Below are positions 35,548-47,540 of a stretch of DNA of 64,000 bases, in pieces. The notes under the pieces were generated by a model that ran no database searches, had not been told where the DNA came from, and was given only the letters and a program-made list of their open reading frames with translations. Both the position numbers and the translations under genes were made by a program. How positions within the stretch are numbered: position 1 is the first letter of the stretch; each line of letters starts with the position of its first letter. The stretch comes from Scilla litardierei. Its lineage: Eukaryota > Streptophyta > Magnoliopsida > Asparagales > Asparagaceae. Location of the stretch: NCBI GenBank assembly GCA_030789695.1, contig CM061136.1:135854448-135918447 (forward strand). Direction: 5' to 3'.

Positions 35548-35561
35548 AAATCCCCCAAGCT
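35548..35561 (-). other. Polypurine tract
   Basis: On minus AGCTTGGGGGATTT lies directly before the 3' LTR. The same tract occurs before the LTR of copy A at 4084-4097. Confidence 0.85.
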
Positions 35562-37310
35562 GAACTCTTCCTCGTCCTCGAGGAAGACGAGTGAGAGTAG
35601 GAGCTCGGAAGGGAAAAATAGAGAGGAAGAAAGAAAAAGAAAACTCTAAACCCTAGATCGTCCATCAGAGCCACCAAAATCAGAAACGACACACCAAGCA
35701 AGCAAACGCCAAATCACACCACTAAACCTAGGAAAGCGAGTCCAAATAAATGTCGTGGGTCCACGCAGTGCGCGAGTGAGCGTGGTCGTGTGCTAGCAAA
35801 TGGTGATGCTTTCTACGATGTGCTATGAGGCTTGATATACACAAATCCAAGATATGACCCAAAATATCGATCCGAATTGAATTAAGCGGCGAATATAAGT
35901 TCAAGCATGCATGAGAAGAGTTAGAATAGAAGCGTATCATGCATCGGGGACTCCACAACTAGGGTTAAGGAAATCACGCCACAATAGCCTAGATACTAGC
36001 TAAAAATTTCCTAAGCCAAGTGTTTTCGATAACAACAGGGGTTGAGATGATGTGGAGAAGAACACTCGGTGCAAATTCTCGCCTTCCCTTTATTCTTGGC
36101 AAGTATGAAAAAATATTCACACGGAAATTTTTTTGGGTTTTGGGCATTTGTATTTTTTTTGGATTTTTGGGCTATACACAATTTTTCTTTTCTTTTCTTT
36201 TTGGGTTTTTCTTTTCTTTTCTCCTTTTTTTGGATTTTTGGGTTTTTGGCTATACACATGTGTACTCTCCCAAGTGGGAGAACGGTACACGACGAGGGGA
36301 TTTGCACCAAGTAAAACAAAAAAGAAGTCGAAATCTAAACACTTGGGCAAAGGAAACTATTCTCGCTAAATAGAGCGTAGGCTAAATGGGTTATCCTAGT
36401 CCTTAGTTGTGGAATCCCGACGCATGCGAATTGAAGTATACGATATAAATATAGCATGCATATAGTGGAAAGAAATACCGCATATTCAAATCGGAGCATG
36501 GTAATCTAGGGGTCATTCCTGGACAGGCATATAAAGTAAAATCACAAGGCAGAAGCACACCAAATGCTAGTCACGACACACGACTTACAAAAAGCTAAGT
36601 GGACCCACGATGCGTGAAATGCAAGAGGACTCGAAATCCTAGGGTTAGTGAGTGTGATTGTCGATGCAAAGCTAGGTGTGTGTGACTTTGTGGCGATTCA
36701 TCATAGGATTCATCTCTAGGAGAAAGAGCTAAAAAAAAGAAAGAAAGAGAAAAAAGAAGAAAAAATAAAAACACGATGAAAACGACACAAAATACTGAAA
36801 AAGAAGGACTAAAACGATGCACACAGTGCGACTCCCCCAAGATGAAGTTTGCATTGCCCTCAATGCAATATGAATGAGGACGGGAGGGCAATGAAAATGG
36901 GGGGGGGGAATACGCACTGACACAAAAAGAAATGAAAACGAGGAAAACACATAGATAAAATTGAAAAAGAAAGAAAGATCAAAATCAAAATCAAACAAAA
37001 CGAAAATAAAAATAAAAGGCACACGACACGACACTCAAAAAAAAATGAAAATCAAGCACACACACACAAAATGAGAAAAACAAACAAAACACGACAGCAT
37101 ACCAAAATAGACGTCCCCCAAGCTAGACCAGAAAGTGCTAAATGATATGATCAATGAAATGCAGAGATGTGCAAGGGGGAGTCAAAAATAAAGAGAGGTG
37201 AAGTCAGAAAGAAACACGCAAATAGTCCCCTCCCTCCGACAGAGACAAAGCAGGGCCCCGAAAAGACAGATGGGCACAAATACGGGGGGGGCAAAAGTGG
37301 GAGAGAAAAA
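35562..37310 (-). other. Athila-like element 3' spacer, no gene seen
   Basis: Non-coding sequence homologous in its first 900 bp (35562-36440) to 3243-4097 of copy A. It is rich in A/T homopolymers, and the Phe- and Lys-rich open frames here on both strands follow from that. No domain is recognised. Confidence 0.7.
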
Positions 37311-37655
37311 TTAAGCAGGGGCACCACCCTCTGGGGGTGGTGATGGGGGCCTGCGCTGTGGACCAGGGGTCGTGGGGGGTGGAATGAGGAGCTCGGAGAC
37401 GTCGGGTGGGTCTTCGCGGATGTGGCGAACGAAGCTTTGAAGGAAGGGGAGGTCTCGGTCGACGGACTCCTCGGTTATCCGACCACCCTGCCCAGCTAGG
37501 AGGATCATGGCCATGAATCGATCGGCTTGGTCTTGATCGGGGGTAGGTGGGTTGAAGGTGGTGGGCTGAGCGGGGGGCTGTGCGCGACGAGCGCGACGGT
37601 TAGGCCTAGGGTTCGAAGAGCTGGCGTCTGTGGGTTTAACACGGCGGGGAGGCAT
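37311..37655 (-). CDS. Small Pro/Arg-rich ORF after the gag-protease region
   Basis: 114 codons plus stop, starting MPPRRVKPTDASSSNP at 37655 and ending in a Pro-rich tail. The frame is open further upstream to 37787, but the Met-Pro-Pro-Arg-Arg start looks natural. Some Athila-type elements carry an extra ORF between pol and the 3' LTR, often called env-like, and its N-terminus is typically basic and Pro-rich. The middle (DQADRFMAMILLAGQGG) matches nothing I can name. It could be the remaining N-terminal part of such an ORF, or a non-functional frame. Confidence 0.4.
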   Translation of the reverse strand: MPPRRVKPTDASSSNPRPNRRARRAQPPAQPTTFNPPTPDQDQADRFMAMILLAGQGGRITEESVDRDLPFLQSFVRHIREDPPDVSELLIPPPTTPGPQRRPPSPPPEGGAPA

Positions 37656-38660
37656 TGTGCGGGTGTCTTGTGTGCACGCGAGTGTGTAAAAGTTCAACGA
37701 ATTCAACACAAACACGAAACACGACCAACAAGCAATTGAAATATTTGGGGTAAGATTAAAATTAAGTAAAGGAGCGAGTTTACCCAAATGAGATGAAGAT
37801 AGTCGATCGTAGACGCCCCGATGCTACTCGATTGGAGCACGATGTGAAGCCGCATCGATCTCTTCAACAAGTTCCGAAGCGGGGGGGGGGGGGGGGGGGG
37901 GAAATGGGTGAAATCTAGGGTTTGTGTGGAGGGAGATGGCGGGGGAAGGGAGAGAAATGATGGTGGACGGGTAGGGAAATGGCTAGGGAAGAAGATCGAG
38001 GCTGATCTTGGGGAAGAAAGCAGGAAGGCGCTCGACGGGAGACGAAACGGCAGAGATTCGGGCGATCGGGCGAGGGTGAAAACGAACGGGTGTCAGGGGG
38101 GTTATATAGGGTTTTAAGTCGAACCGATCTGGTGACTTGTCACCCGATCGGTTGACGGTTAGGTCGAAAACTTGCCGAAGGAATGCTACAGGCGAACCGA
38201 TCGGGTGACTTGTCAACTGATCGGTTGGCCGCTCCACTCATTTTCCCGAGAGCTTAGGGCTGCTCACCCGGTCGCGTCAACCGATCGCCCTCGATCTCAA
38301 CCGATCGATTGATATTCCCCAAAATTTCCCGAGAGTTCTCCTCAGCTCACCCGGTCCGCCACCTGGTCTCTTCATTACTCAACCGATCGGGTCATATGGG
38401 GACAGATCTCGGCATGTATCTGATACATCCCAACCGATCGTGTGAGTTATCAACCGATCGGTTGGGGCTTGTTTCCTGCAAAAACCAATAAAATTGTTTA
38501 AGTCCCCGAACGGATGTTCTCGCGGCTGATTTTATTTATAAAAATAGATAAAATAAAGTAAAAAATAACGCTAAAAATTGGAGAAAAAGTTTAGAACATG
38601 GGTTGCCTCCCATGAAGCGCACTTGTTTAACGTCGTTGGCTCGACGCCCGCAAGAGATGC
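37656..38660 (-). other. Post-protease spacer with palindromes, no gene seen
   Basis: It contains a run of 21 G (37881-37901) and, near 38590-38640, a GCGCTTCATGGGAGGCAACC-type block on minus. Such a block is commonly found after pol in Athila-like elements and supports that a pol deletion lies upstream of it. Palindromes are listed separately. Confidence 0.6.
38120..38475. repeat. Second cluster of CCGATCGG palindromes, internal to the element
   Basis: About nine copies or near-copies of the LTR motif (ACCGATCTGG, ACCCGATCGGTTG, CAACCGATCGGGTC and similar) lie outside the LTRs, in the spacer between the protease and the small ORF. Confidence 0.85.
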
Positions 38661-40580
38661 TCATGGTGGTTGGTACGGGTGATGCCCAAATTTCGGCATC
38701 TCTTTCTCATTGGAGCTGAAGGCGCTTGGAGTAGTCAGCGGCTGGAAAAATACTTGCTCGACTACCCTTCCCTTGTTCTTGGGATCCGGGGGCTTTTCCT
38801 TGGTGTTGGCGCTTCCCGCCATCTTCTTCAGGATCCGGACCTCGTCTTTAGTGAGGTCCATGGGCTCTTTCCCCGTTCTCCTCGCAGGAGGAGTCTTGGG
38901 GAACCCGGGAGGGGTCGTTCTTGCTGCACTCGGTTTTCCAGCAGCTTCTTTGTCTTTGGGGCCGTCTCCATCTTCTGAATCCCCCAAGTCATCGGGGGGT
39001 TTCTCAGGAGAATCTCCCAGGAGCTCTCCTCTACAGCTTTTTCTTCTTCTATCTCAAGCAAATTGCATCCAGGGTCATCAGGGGGATCGGGGTGCTTCAT
39101 GCATAATCCCAGATCAAACTCAACTTTCTCTCCGCTGACGTTCAAAGATAGTTTTCCGTTCTTCACATCTATTAGAACGCCAGCAGTGGCCATGAAAGGC
39201 CGTCCTAGGATAATGGGGGTGTGTGCCTCTTCGGGCATGTCCATGACTACAAAGTCCACAGGCACATGCACCCCTCTCACATTCACGGGAAGGTCATCCA
39301 CAACTCCCACCGGATATTTGACCGATCGGTCAGCTAGTTGTAGGGTCATACCGGTGGGCTCCAAATCGCCCATCCCTATCCTTCTGTACATTGACAAGGG
39401 CATCAAACTAACACTCGCTCCGAGATCGAAGAGTGCGCGATGAATCTTCACTGCCCCGATCGTGCAAGGAATAGAGAAGCTCCCCGGGTCTTTAAGTTTC
39501 GGCGGATTTGCCCTCTGGATAAGAGCGCTACACTCCGCCGTCAACACTACTTTCTCTTTTCTAGACCCTCTAGTCACCAAATCTTTCAAGAATTTTGCAT
39601 AGGAGGGGATTGTTTCGATTGCTTCTAGGAAGGGGATCTGCAAACTCAGGTCCTTGACCATGGCGAAGAACTTGCCATATTTCTCATCAATTTTTGCCTG
39701 AGCCAACCATTGTGGAAATGGCACAACGGGTTTATACACTTTAGGGCTCTCTTCCCCCCTCTTCTCCTTCTCTTCTTCAGAGACTTCCTCCGGAGTCATA
39801 GGATTTGATGACGAAGCACCGGTGTCGTTTGATTTTTCGATCGGTTTCTCAACGACCAATGGTGCTTCCGGGTTGCTAGGGGGCACTCTAGTAGGAATTT
39901 GTGTCCCGCTTCTCAGAACGATAGCGGACACATTGGCGTGCTCGTGCACGAGTGCCGATGTTTGGGTTGCTCCCCTCGGGTTCACCTCCGGTTGTGGCGG
40001 TAATTGGTTTTGTGACCTTGCAAGGTTCGCCACTTGTAACCCCAGCTGGGTTACTTCGTCCGTGAGGGTCCGCTGACCCATTTCCAGCTTTTGGTTGATC
40101 CTCTCCTGGTTGGTAATATATTGAGTCAAGAGAGACTCAACCGGAGAGACAGCCCTCTGTTGGCCATACTACTGCTGCTGCTGGAACGGCTGCTGATTCC
40201 TGGGGGCGTAAGATTGTTGTTGAAATGGTTGCTGCTGTGGCCTAACCGGCTGATAAGTTTGTTGCTGCGGCTGCTGAGGCGGTGAGGGCTGAAATGGTGG
40301 CCGGTAACTGAAGTTCGGGTGGTTCCGGTTGTTTGGAGAGTAGGCCGGGTTGGAATTTGGCCTTGGCGGATACGGCGCATTTCCCGTAGGGTTGTAAAAT
40401 AGTGCGCTCGCCTGATCCAACGGTGGCGAGATGTCACCACCGTCGAATTCCCCAAAGAATTCGGACTCTACCGCAGAAATTTGCTGTGTACCAGCCCCAC
40501 CGGCTCCTACCATTATTGCGGAGATCTGGGTCGAAATCAAGTCAAACTTGACCGGCTCCCCGGCAACGGCGCTATAAACT
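38661..40580 (-). pseudogene. Athila-like gag C-terminus and aspartic protease, broken
   Basis: Read on minus, a frame from the primer site (40580) encodes a Gln/Pro-rich gag tail (PFQQQSYAPRNQQPF), meets one TAG at 40171-40169, and continues in the same frame from 40129. Next come LTDEVTQLGLQVANL and a pepsin-like region with ALFDLGASVSLMPLS, LQLADRSVKYPVGVV and IILGRPFMATAG, the usual Athila/Tat protease set with D-L-G-A. Near 39000 the frame shifts by one; the last coding part is read from 38987 to 38661 (DLTKDEVRILKKM) and ends with a normal stop. The capsid half of gag and everything from RT onward are missing. Confidence 0.88.
40557..40574 (-). other. Primer-binding site, tRNA-Asp type
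   Basis: On minus TAGCGCCGTTGCCGGGGA starts six bases after the 5' LTR end. It differs by one base from TGGCGCCGTTGCCGGGGA, the tRNA-Asp primer site usual in Athila-like elements. The gag-tail frame reads straight through it. Confidence 0.85.
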
Positions 40581-42138
40581 TGACCGGCGCCCCGCTTGCG
40601 TCGCGACGGCGCGGTGTCGTTTACCGCAAGTTTCACGGTTAGTGTAGGGTGCGGGAATATCGAACTCAGGGAGGCGAGGTTATGCTTGGGTCAGGTAGGA
40701 CCTGAATCACCCCGAGGGGCGAGCTAGCCTGAATCGGTAGATGGTTGTCACGAAAGGAAATAAAAGCGTATGAACAAATAGAAAGTAAACCCGGGACTTT
40801 GGTTTCCAACCCGACGAGAGACTCTCGCCGATACGGCCTACGGGTATGGATAGCGATCGGGATTAGGGTCTAATGGTGAGATGTTGCCTCTGAAAGTGGT
40901 ACCGGCGTCCCATTGGCCCGATATTCCGGTCGGTGCCCAGGATGATACACCGGACTTCCCGGATTCGATCAGTGGGCACTCCCGTGTCCATTAACAATGA
41001 TCGATCCCGGGAGCACTAAGTCCGCAACGATATCTCCCACCGTCTCATCCTGCCGCTCCCGCGTGCTAGGATTTGGCGTCTACGCTAAGGGCGTGAGCTT
41101 TGGCTAGGGAGTCAACCGCCAAGTTTATTCCCCCTTGGCCCGACGGTCAAAGGCGGTCTTTTTCCCGCCAATGACAATGAAACACCCCGCGTAACCGTTA
41201 GATTCCTACTCCCTATCGATTTCCTAACCCTATGGACGCATCGGGAAGAGCCCCCGAAGGGGTATCCACCAAAATCCCAGATTTGGGAACTACTCACAAA
41301 AATTCATGAAAAAGCAATCTAAATGAAATTTAACCGTTGAAATCATAATCGGACAATTGCAATGCGGAAGTAATAGAGTAATAAAGACAATACTAAAATT
41401 TTAGAAAGATCTGAAAACTTACTAAAGAGTAACAATTACAGCCGTCACAAGGAAATAAAACAGTAGAAAAACAGCAACTCCCGTTTCTGGAACCCTAGGG
41501 GCTCTATATATAGAACTTCGAATCAACCGATCGGTTGACAAGTCAACCGATCGGTTGATCCGTTACAGATAAATCACAGAAAACATCGAGTTTTCACCCG
41601 ACCTCACGAACCGATCGGGTGAGTTCTTGAGCGATCGGTTGGATCTTGGAGCAGTCGGGTGAACCGGTCGGTTCGACGCCCGTGTCTTCAGCTCTTTTTC
41701 CCCAGCTACAGATGAACCGATCGGGTGAGAGTCACCCGATCGGTTGGAATTCCGCTCGAAAAAACAGAGAACAGCCGCCCGCAGAACCGGTCTGTGAACC
41801 GGTCGGGTGACTTCTTTGTGAGCTGCGGTAGAGACCGGGTGGTGCACGCGTGCATCACCCGATCGGTTGAAGATGACCAACCGACCGGGTGAGGGGCTGA
41901 AAGATGAATTCTTCGACGTTTGACCCCCTGGATCACGCGTGACTTCTCCCGTTGCTCCGGGGACTTGGGATATCATCATTAAACGTCCCCTACGTGGTCG
42001 AACTCCTGCAATCATGGACAAACAAAGAAAAGTGAAAGAAAACGGGAAAATATACGAAAATGAATAAGAGACGGTGGAAAAACACGGAGAAACACAAAAG
42101 AAAACGTGCGTGAATATATGAAATATAAACGCACGTCA
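40581..42138 (-). repeat. Athila-like element 5' LTR
   Basis: 1,558 bp, partner of 33970-35547. The right border GCACGTCA is followed by the duplicated ACTAA. It carries the same cluster of CCGATCGG palindromes (41525-41895). Confidence 0.93.
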
Positions 42139-42185
42139 ACTAAACATATAGATTGTGATGTTATCATTATACAAATATATGTTAA
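42139..42185 (+). pseudogene. C1 reverse transcriptase sliver between two insertions
   Basis: 47 bp encoding TKHIDCDVIIIQIYV, which joins LFT at 33964 on the left and DIIFGST at 49762 on the right. After removal of the Helitron the active-site motif reads Y-V-N-D rather than the usual Y-V-D-D, a change that should abolish activity. Confidence 0.88.
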
Positions 42186-42198
42186 CTAGTCATAACCC

Positions 42199-42213
42199 GT
42201 GCCCGTAGGGCAC
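42199..42213 (-). other. Helitron 3' subterminal hairpin
   Basis: Stem GTGCCC, loop TAC on minus, stem GGGCAC. Followed by GGGTTATGA and the terminal CTAG. In Helitrons this hairpin acts as the transposition termination signal. Confidence 0.85.
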
Positions 42214-43663
42214 TGTTCATTTAAGATATCCCCATCAAAATCTTAGTCCATCCCCAAATTTAGCTTATCACATGGAATTTAGTTCATCCCAAATTTTAGT
42301 ACCCTCCAAATTTAATTCCACTCCAAAATTTTAGGGTTTTCCCCGCTAAATTTTCACATCTAAAAATTTTAGTTTCTCCCAAAATTTAGTTTCCCAAGAT
42401 AATTTAGTTCACCTCAAAAAATTTAGTTCACCCCAAAAATTAATTTCCTTCAAATTTAGTTCCCCCAAAAGTTCCATCCAGACATAATTCTTCCCATAAT
42501 TTTCACATGCACATATTTTTTATATTTATTTTTCATTTGCTTTCAAAAAATTTGAAATTCTTCAAAAAAAATACAATTCAATTTGTTTCCAAAATAATGT
42601 AATATATATAAGACATAGTAGCCTTCACAATATGAACAATGCAATTGCATAATGTAGCAGAGAACATGATAGTAAAATAAAGATGTCGTGTAGTAAAATA
42701 AAGGAGTCATTAACTCATAAGCAAAAAAGAAAAGGATGACATAATTTAGGGATCATCCATGCTTGAGTCAAATAATTATATGATGTGTAAGCTCAGCATT
42801 ATCTTCTCTCCAATAAAAGTTACTCTAAAATTTCAACTACATTAACGAAGTGCAAGCAAAGGAGATGAATTACACATTTTATTAGCAACATCAATAAGGA
42901 TAATCACTAACCTACAAAATCTAGAAGAACTTGCCTCATGCGAAAGCAATGAAAGTTCAAAATCATCATCATTGATTCTAATACACCAGCCATCAAATTG
43001 AGACAACACAATAAACACATTGTGACAGTAAATTGTAAAAAACTGCACCTTTATGAAATTAATCAAAATATAGGAGCACTCTAGCATTGCCCATTTCATG
43101 ATTCACCTCATTCCACTTAAATGAAGACCCAAATCATCAAACCAAGCAAATGACTTTAAAAACTTAAGGAACCCTTACATGTACAACACATTTTTAGTAA
43201 TAATGTCAAGAAGCTAAACCATTGAAGCATTCTGTAGAACAACAGAGCCCAAGAAAAGACAAATAAGCACATCAAACAAAAGAGCCCAAGCTAAATCCAT
43301 TTTAACATTATCCTTCTCTAATAAACACATCAAAGTTAGCAAGGTGACAGTAAGACATGCCATCCTCGTAACTACTTCAGCTATTTGACATCCTCCTTGA
43401 ATAGACAAATAACCACTCACTAAATCTCAAGCCAAGTAAGCATAATGCAGCACAAATCATTGGACCCCATGATAATTTTCATACATACATATTAACTAAC
43501 TAAAATTATAGCCCAAAGCTTCATAATTTTCGAGAACTGAAGTTCTTATTGATCTTATTCCATATCTAACTCAATCATAGACATGAAGGTGCTTTAATTT
43601 CACTATTATACAATATCAAGGTGTAAAACATAAACGTACAATCATTTTATTACTGAACAGTAA

Positions 43664-43895
43664 CTAAGATAAAGCTGAAGTGGTTTTGTGCACAGAGTAT
43701 CTGTAAGCAGCGACCTTCATTTTTCTTGAGCTGGTGTTATCAATCACCAACACCATTTTTCCTGCATCACTTAAGGTGAACGCATTGCGCACCGACTCTT
43801 CAACACTTGCACGAATTCTTCTGCTATTTTTTGACTGCAATCATGTAGCTCTTTCCACCACTGGGAACATACTCAGCACTGTAATCCAATTCCCA
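43664..43895 (-). pseudogene. Captured GOLD-domain exon (Sec14/patellin-like), broken
   Basis: On minus the translation runs WELDYSAEYVPSGGKSYMIAV, then a TAG/one-base slip near 43833. In the next frame it reads RRIRASVEESVRNAFTLSD, AGKMVLVIDNTSSRKMKVAA and YRYSVHKTT to a stop at 43666-43664. This follows the C-terminal GOLD domain of plant Sec14-like/patellin proteins (W-E-Y-x-A-E-F-V-P; G-K-V-L-L-T-x-D-N-x-x-S-K-K-K; Y-R-Y-x-V), which binds membranes or cargo in the intact proteins. Only this end piece is seen and it is frameshifted, so it is a captured fragment. The family is clear to me, the exact gene is not. Confidence 0.6.
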
Positions 43896-46729
43896 TCCCC
43901 CACAGCAATGTCACATGGAATTAGAGAGGAAGAATTTGATTAAAACCTCAAGAATTTGATAGAGCTTCCACTAACCAAATTCCATAGACATGCACACTGT
44001 GTCAAATAAAAGAAAGGCATCCATCATGCAACTACATTTTGAAGGATACCCATCAAAATACAATTTGCATGATACCTATCGCTTTCAATTTACCAAATTT
44101 CTACAAAAAAAATATATATGCAATATTACCTACAAAATATTAGATGAAATAAAAGGCTGCATGTCTATTACATCTAAAATGTTTCACGTTTAGTCTTAAA
44201 ACACTAAATAACCCATCACAAAGCATTTTGGAAGAAACCCCATCATCCCAACCAATATAATTTCGCAAATAACATCTCATAGACAAATTATGCCAAACAC
44301 CTAGCCTACAAACTGTGTTACATACATCAAACAAAAAGGCCGTCAATATGCAGTTTTGAAAGCTATTCATCATTCCACTTCACAGAATTCTTAGCACCTA
44401 ATTTCATGAATTACATCTAATAAAAATGTTATGTCAAATTATATATGACTCGTTTGGAAACTGCAATGCACCTTGGCAATAGACCACACTGGGAACCATT
44501 TATGTGTTTACATTATCATGAACTGGGGTCTTGAAGTGGTTAGGATCCTGGGATCTGGGTAGTGTAACTGTTGAAAACTGCAATGCACTTGGCATAAGGT
44601 GTAAACTTTTATGAATAGCTGCCTTCCTTGGCTAGTGGGTGATTTCTGAATATGTCATAACTATGTTGGTTTGTTTGCTGATATGATGAATGTCCAAAGT
44701 CCAAGCCTTCGAGACTATTAGATTTTTTTATATCCAGGTTGAGCATTAACTTTTGGGGCATGCAGAATGTACATTGAGGTACTGCTTTGGGCCTTGTTCT
44801 TTTTTGAGTTCCTTGTAATTTGGTTCCAAGTGCTTTTCTTCATGGCTGGGTTGATTTAGCATAAGAGTGGTATCTATGTCAGGAGCTAATGATGATACAC
44901 ATGGTTTCTTACAAATTTCTCCATTGCTTTTATTTCTGGAGCACCATGTTTCCTACATGAAAGTGGTTTCAGTGGTGATATGTACTGAAAAGTGGCACCT
45001 TTCATATTATGCATCTTATTGGAAATTGTACTCTGCAGCCTTGCAAATGTTGACCCAGCTGATGTTGTGCGAACCATTACTGGATTGAATCTTGAGACCA
45101 CACTGGGTAATAAATTCATCCTTCATCTGATCATGACCACAAATAGGCCATTAAGATGCGATTTTGAAGGATACTTGTCGTTCTTCAACCAAACTCATTC
45201 GCTGCCACACAACATCAAACACCATAACTACATTCATCCAAACACACCCAAAGCTACTAATAGGCATGCTCCTGGGCCAGCAGGTGCGGGAGTTTTGAAT
45301 CCTACTTAGTCTTCCCTTTGATTCCAATTGCCTTAGCCCGGACAGCAAATAGAACCTTGGATACAGAAACACTACAATTCCTACCTATTAATATGGTTGT
45401 TGCGTTTTTATCTAAGATAGTCTTACAGTGGCGTCATTGTTTGGATCATCCATCACAATAGAAGCTCAAGCAAGTAATATATGTTAAACCTTCTACTTTA
45501 TCATTACAATGAGAGTCTTATAAGATAAGAAAGCATCATTGATATTTCAAACATTGTTGTGTTATTAGTCAGAACCGGAGTTCATTTGAGTTAATCTATT
45601 CTGATATTTTTATGTCTGTATCGAGTTATACCCCTCTTCTAAATATTTTCATTTCCCTGGTTTTGCTCATAATTTTTCTAAAGCTATTTAGACATATTTA
45701 TTAAATGATGGAACTTAAGTTCCACCTGTTATAACAAATATTATAATGAATGTATCAATTTGAATCTTGGGTACCGATAATGCTCTTGAATCTATGAAAA
45801 AAATAGTGTGATTTTTATGTATCATGTGATCTTTTGCATCAAACAACTAATCTTCACACATCCCAGCAACATAAGGTAGCTAAAAGAAAATATTGATATC
45901 TTTTAGACATTACAAAAAAGAATGTTCCTAAATATCTCTGAGTTGATGTGGTTCTTTGTGCATGATATCTAATAAATTGAATGTCTTCTTTTGTACTTTA
46001 TAGGGGTCACTCATTTCTCACGTTTCATGTTTGTATCCTGATAAGATCCTTTTCTTAGACATTCATATAGTATTTGGATGTGTGTTTTGTTCATAATCAG
46101 CAGCCTAGTTTGGAAAAGCTTTCCCATGAATCTATTGCAGATTTAATAGATGTCAAGATGATGTTTTAACTCTATAAATAGAGTAATTGACATGTAAACA
46201 CGGGTAAAACTGACAGACTATCCTACTTTGAGTCTTACAAATAACATAGTTCCTAAAACATGATCAATGTAATAGCTGAGATGTCATGATCAGAAAAAAG
46301 GTACCTTCGATGGGCATGTTGCAAACGTGGGCATCTGAAATGGTGCATCATCCTGTAATATAGACATTAAGTTTCTTGCTGGTCCAAGGAAGTCATGTGT
46401 AACCAACCCTTCCTGTTTGTCAGACTGGACAACAAAAGGAGAGCTTGCTATCACATAGCATCTACATCCATAATCACAGTTTCATTCCGATTCATGCGTC
46501 TCCATAATCTGTCATTTGCCATGTGTTCCTTTTATATTCTAGATCTACTGATTTAACAACAGAAAAACAGTTTATATTTACTGGTATATTTAATGATATA
46601 TTTACTGACATGTCTGTGAGTAGAAAACAATTTAGGTCACTACATGATATATTTACTAATTATTAAATGCATGAAACGAACCCTGGTAAAACAATTTTGG
46701 TGGAAAATTAGATAAATAAATAAACTCAC

Positions 46730-46909
46730 CTGCCAAACTAAATGTGGAAGCAAAATTTTAGGGCGTGGGCTTCCTCGAGGCCTCTCAATGAATGTGATGT
46801 GTTCATTATTTGCCATGTCATAAACTTTTACCCCTGCATTAGTAGGCCAAGCAATTAGACGGGTCCTCCACTTCACTGTATGTATTGAACCTTCACCATC
46901 ATGCAATAC
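46730..46909 (-). pseudogene. Captured VPS41-like exon
   Basis: Sixty codons on minus, starting VLHDGEGSIHTVKWRTRLIA, then GVKVYDMANNEHITFIERPR and GSPRPKILLPHLVWQ. The exon ends CAG followed by GTGAGT, a good splice donor. The match to the N-terminal beta-propeller region of plant VPS41 is strong. VPS41 is a HOPS subunit acting in vacuole and late-endosome fusion. The exon expected next (starting D-D-T-L-L-V-I-G-W-G) is not in the nearby sequence. A separate stretch at about 46307-46480 on minus is also open, with a donor-like end, but I cannot name it. Confidence 0.78.
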
Positions 46910-47127
46910 CAGAAACAAAGCATAAAATGTCTAACAACAAATCATTCAATGCAATTAACAAACATAATTGCTATCTCTAGAAAATTTGCACACCAGAAAA
47001 ACCTGTTTAGAGTAACCTAGCCGGCTTTCCATATTCAAAAAAATTGACCAGCTAAAGCACCAGCAGAATATCTTCCTGGCATCTTTCCTAAATAATCATG
47101 GTCGGAACATGACTGAATGTTTTCGAT

Positions 47128-47540
47128 AGGCTTCCACTTGTTGGCACTCTCCGGCCAAATTCGCCTGCAATTTGCAACACATTTGAAAGGAAAAGAAATT
47201 GTTGAGTCTGCAATTTGGAAGGAACAAATTTGAAATGGACAAATTTAAAATAAAATGAAGAAGTCCCATTTGGGCTAAGGTCATTAGATGAGGTTCGCTG
47301 GATGAAGCTCGTTGGTGTTTGGTGGGGACGCTATAAAGCCCTCTGGACCTCCGTTTTTGCTTCCGGGTCGATTTCTGCAACATGAAACAATAATGGGTCA
47401 ATAACCCAAAAAAGCCCGAAACGGGCAGAAGTGTTTTAATATTTTTGATACCTCTCTTCAAATGATTTCGATGGGCTCCCAGTTGTTGGCACTCTCCGGT
47501 CAACTCGCTTGCAATTTGCAACAAATTTTAAATGAAAAAA
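47128..47540. repeat. Direct duplication of about 75 bp in the Helitron
   Basis: 47128-47200 and 47463-47540 share GTTGGCACTCTCCGG and TGCAATTTGCAACA with similar flanks, in direct orientation about 335 bp apart. Both are weakly coding-like on minus, which suggests a duplicated piece of a captured transcript. I do not recognise the gene. Confidence 0.6.

Larger units (their letters stand above)
33970..42138 (-). mobile_element. Athila-like Ty3/gypsy element, complete ends, no RT or integrase
   Basis: 8,169 bp flanked by the duplication ACTAA (33965-33969 and 42139-42143). LTRs of 1,558 bp (40581-42138, 5') and 1,578 bp (33970-35547, 3') differ by about 19 substitutions by eye plus one 20-bp repeat unit, so insertion is fairly recent. 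Order on minus: LTR, primer site, gag end, protease, spacer, a small ORF, spacer, polypurine tract, LTR. Reverse transcriptase, RNase H, integrase and most of gag are absent, so it must use enzymes supplied in trans. It inserted into the C1 RT between LFT and KHIDCDV. Confidence 0.93.

Noticed and set aside
38661..39138. Plus-strand ORFs opposite the gag-protease region (142 and 102 codons)
   Set aside because: Shadows of the minus-strand protease frame, which has clear Athila-type motifs.
44886..45309. Possible captured gene on either strand of the Helitron
   Set aside because: Open frames of 70-105 codons exist on both strands, but no motif could be recognised and no splice-site pattern fits.
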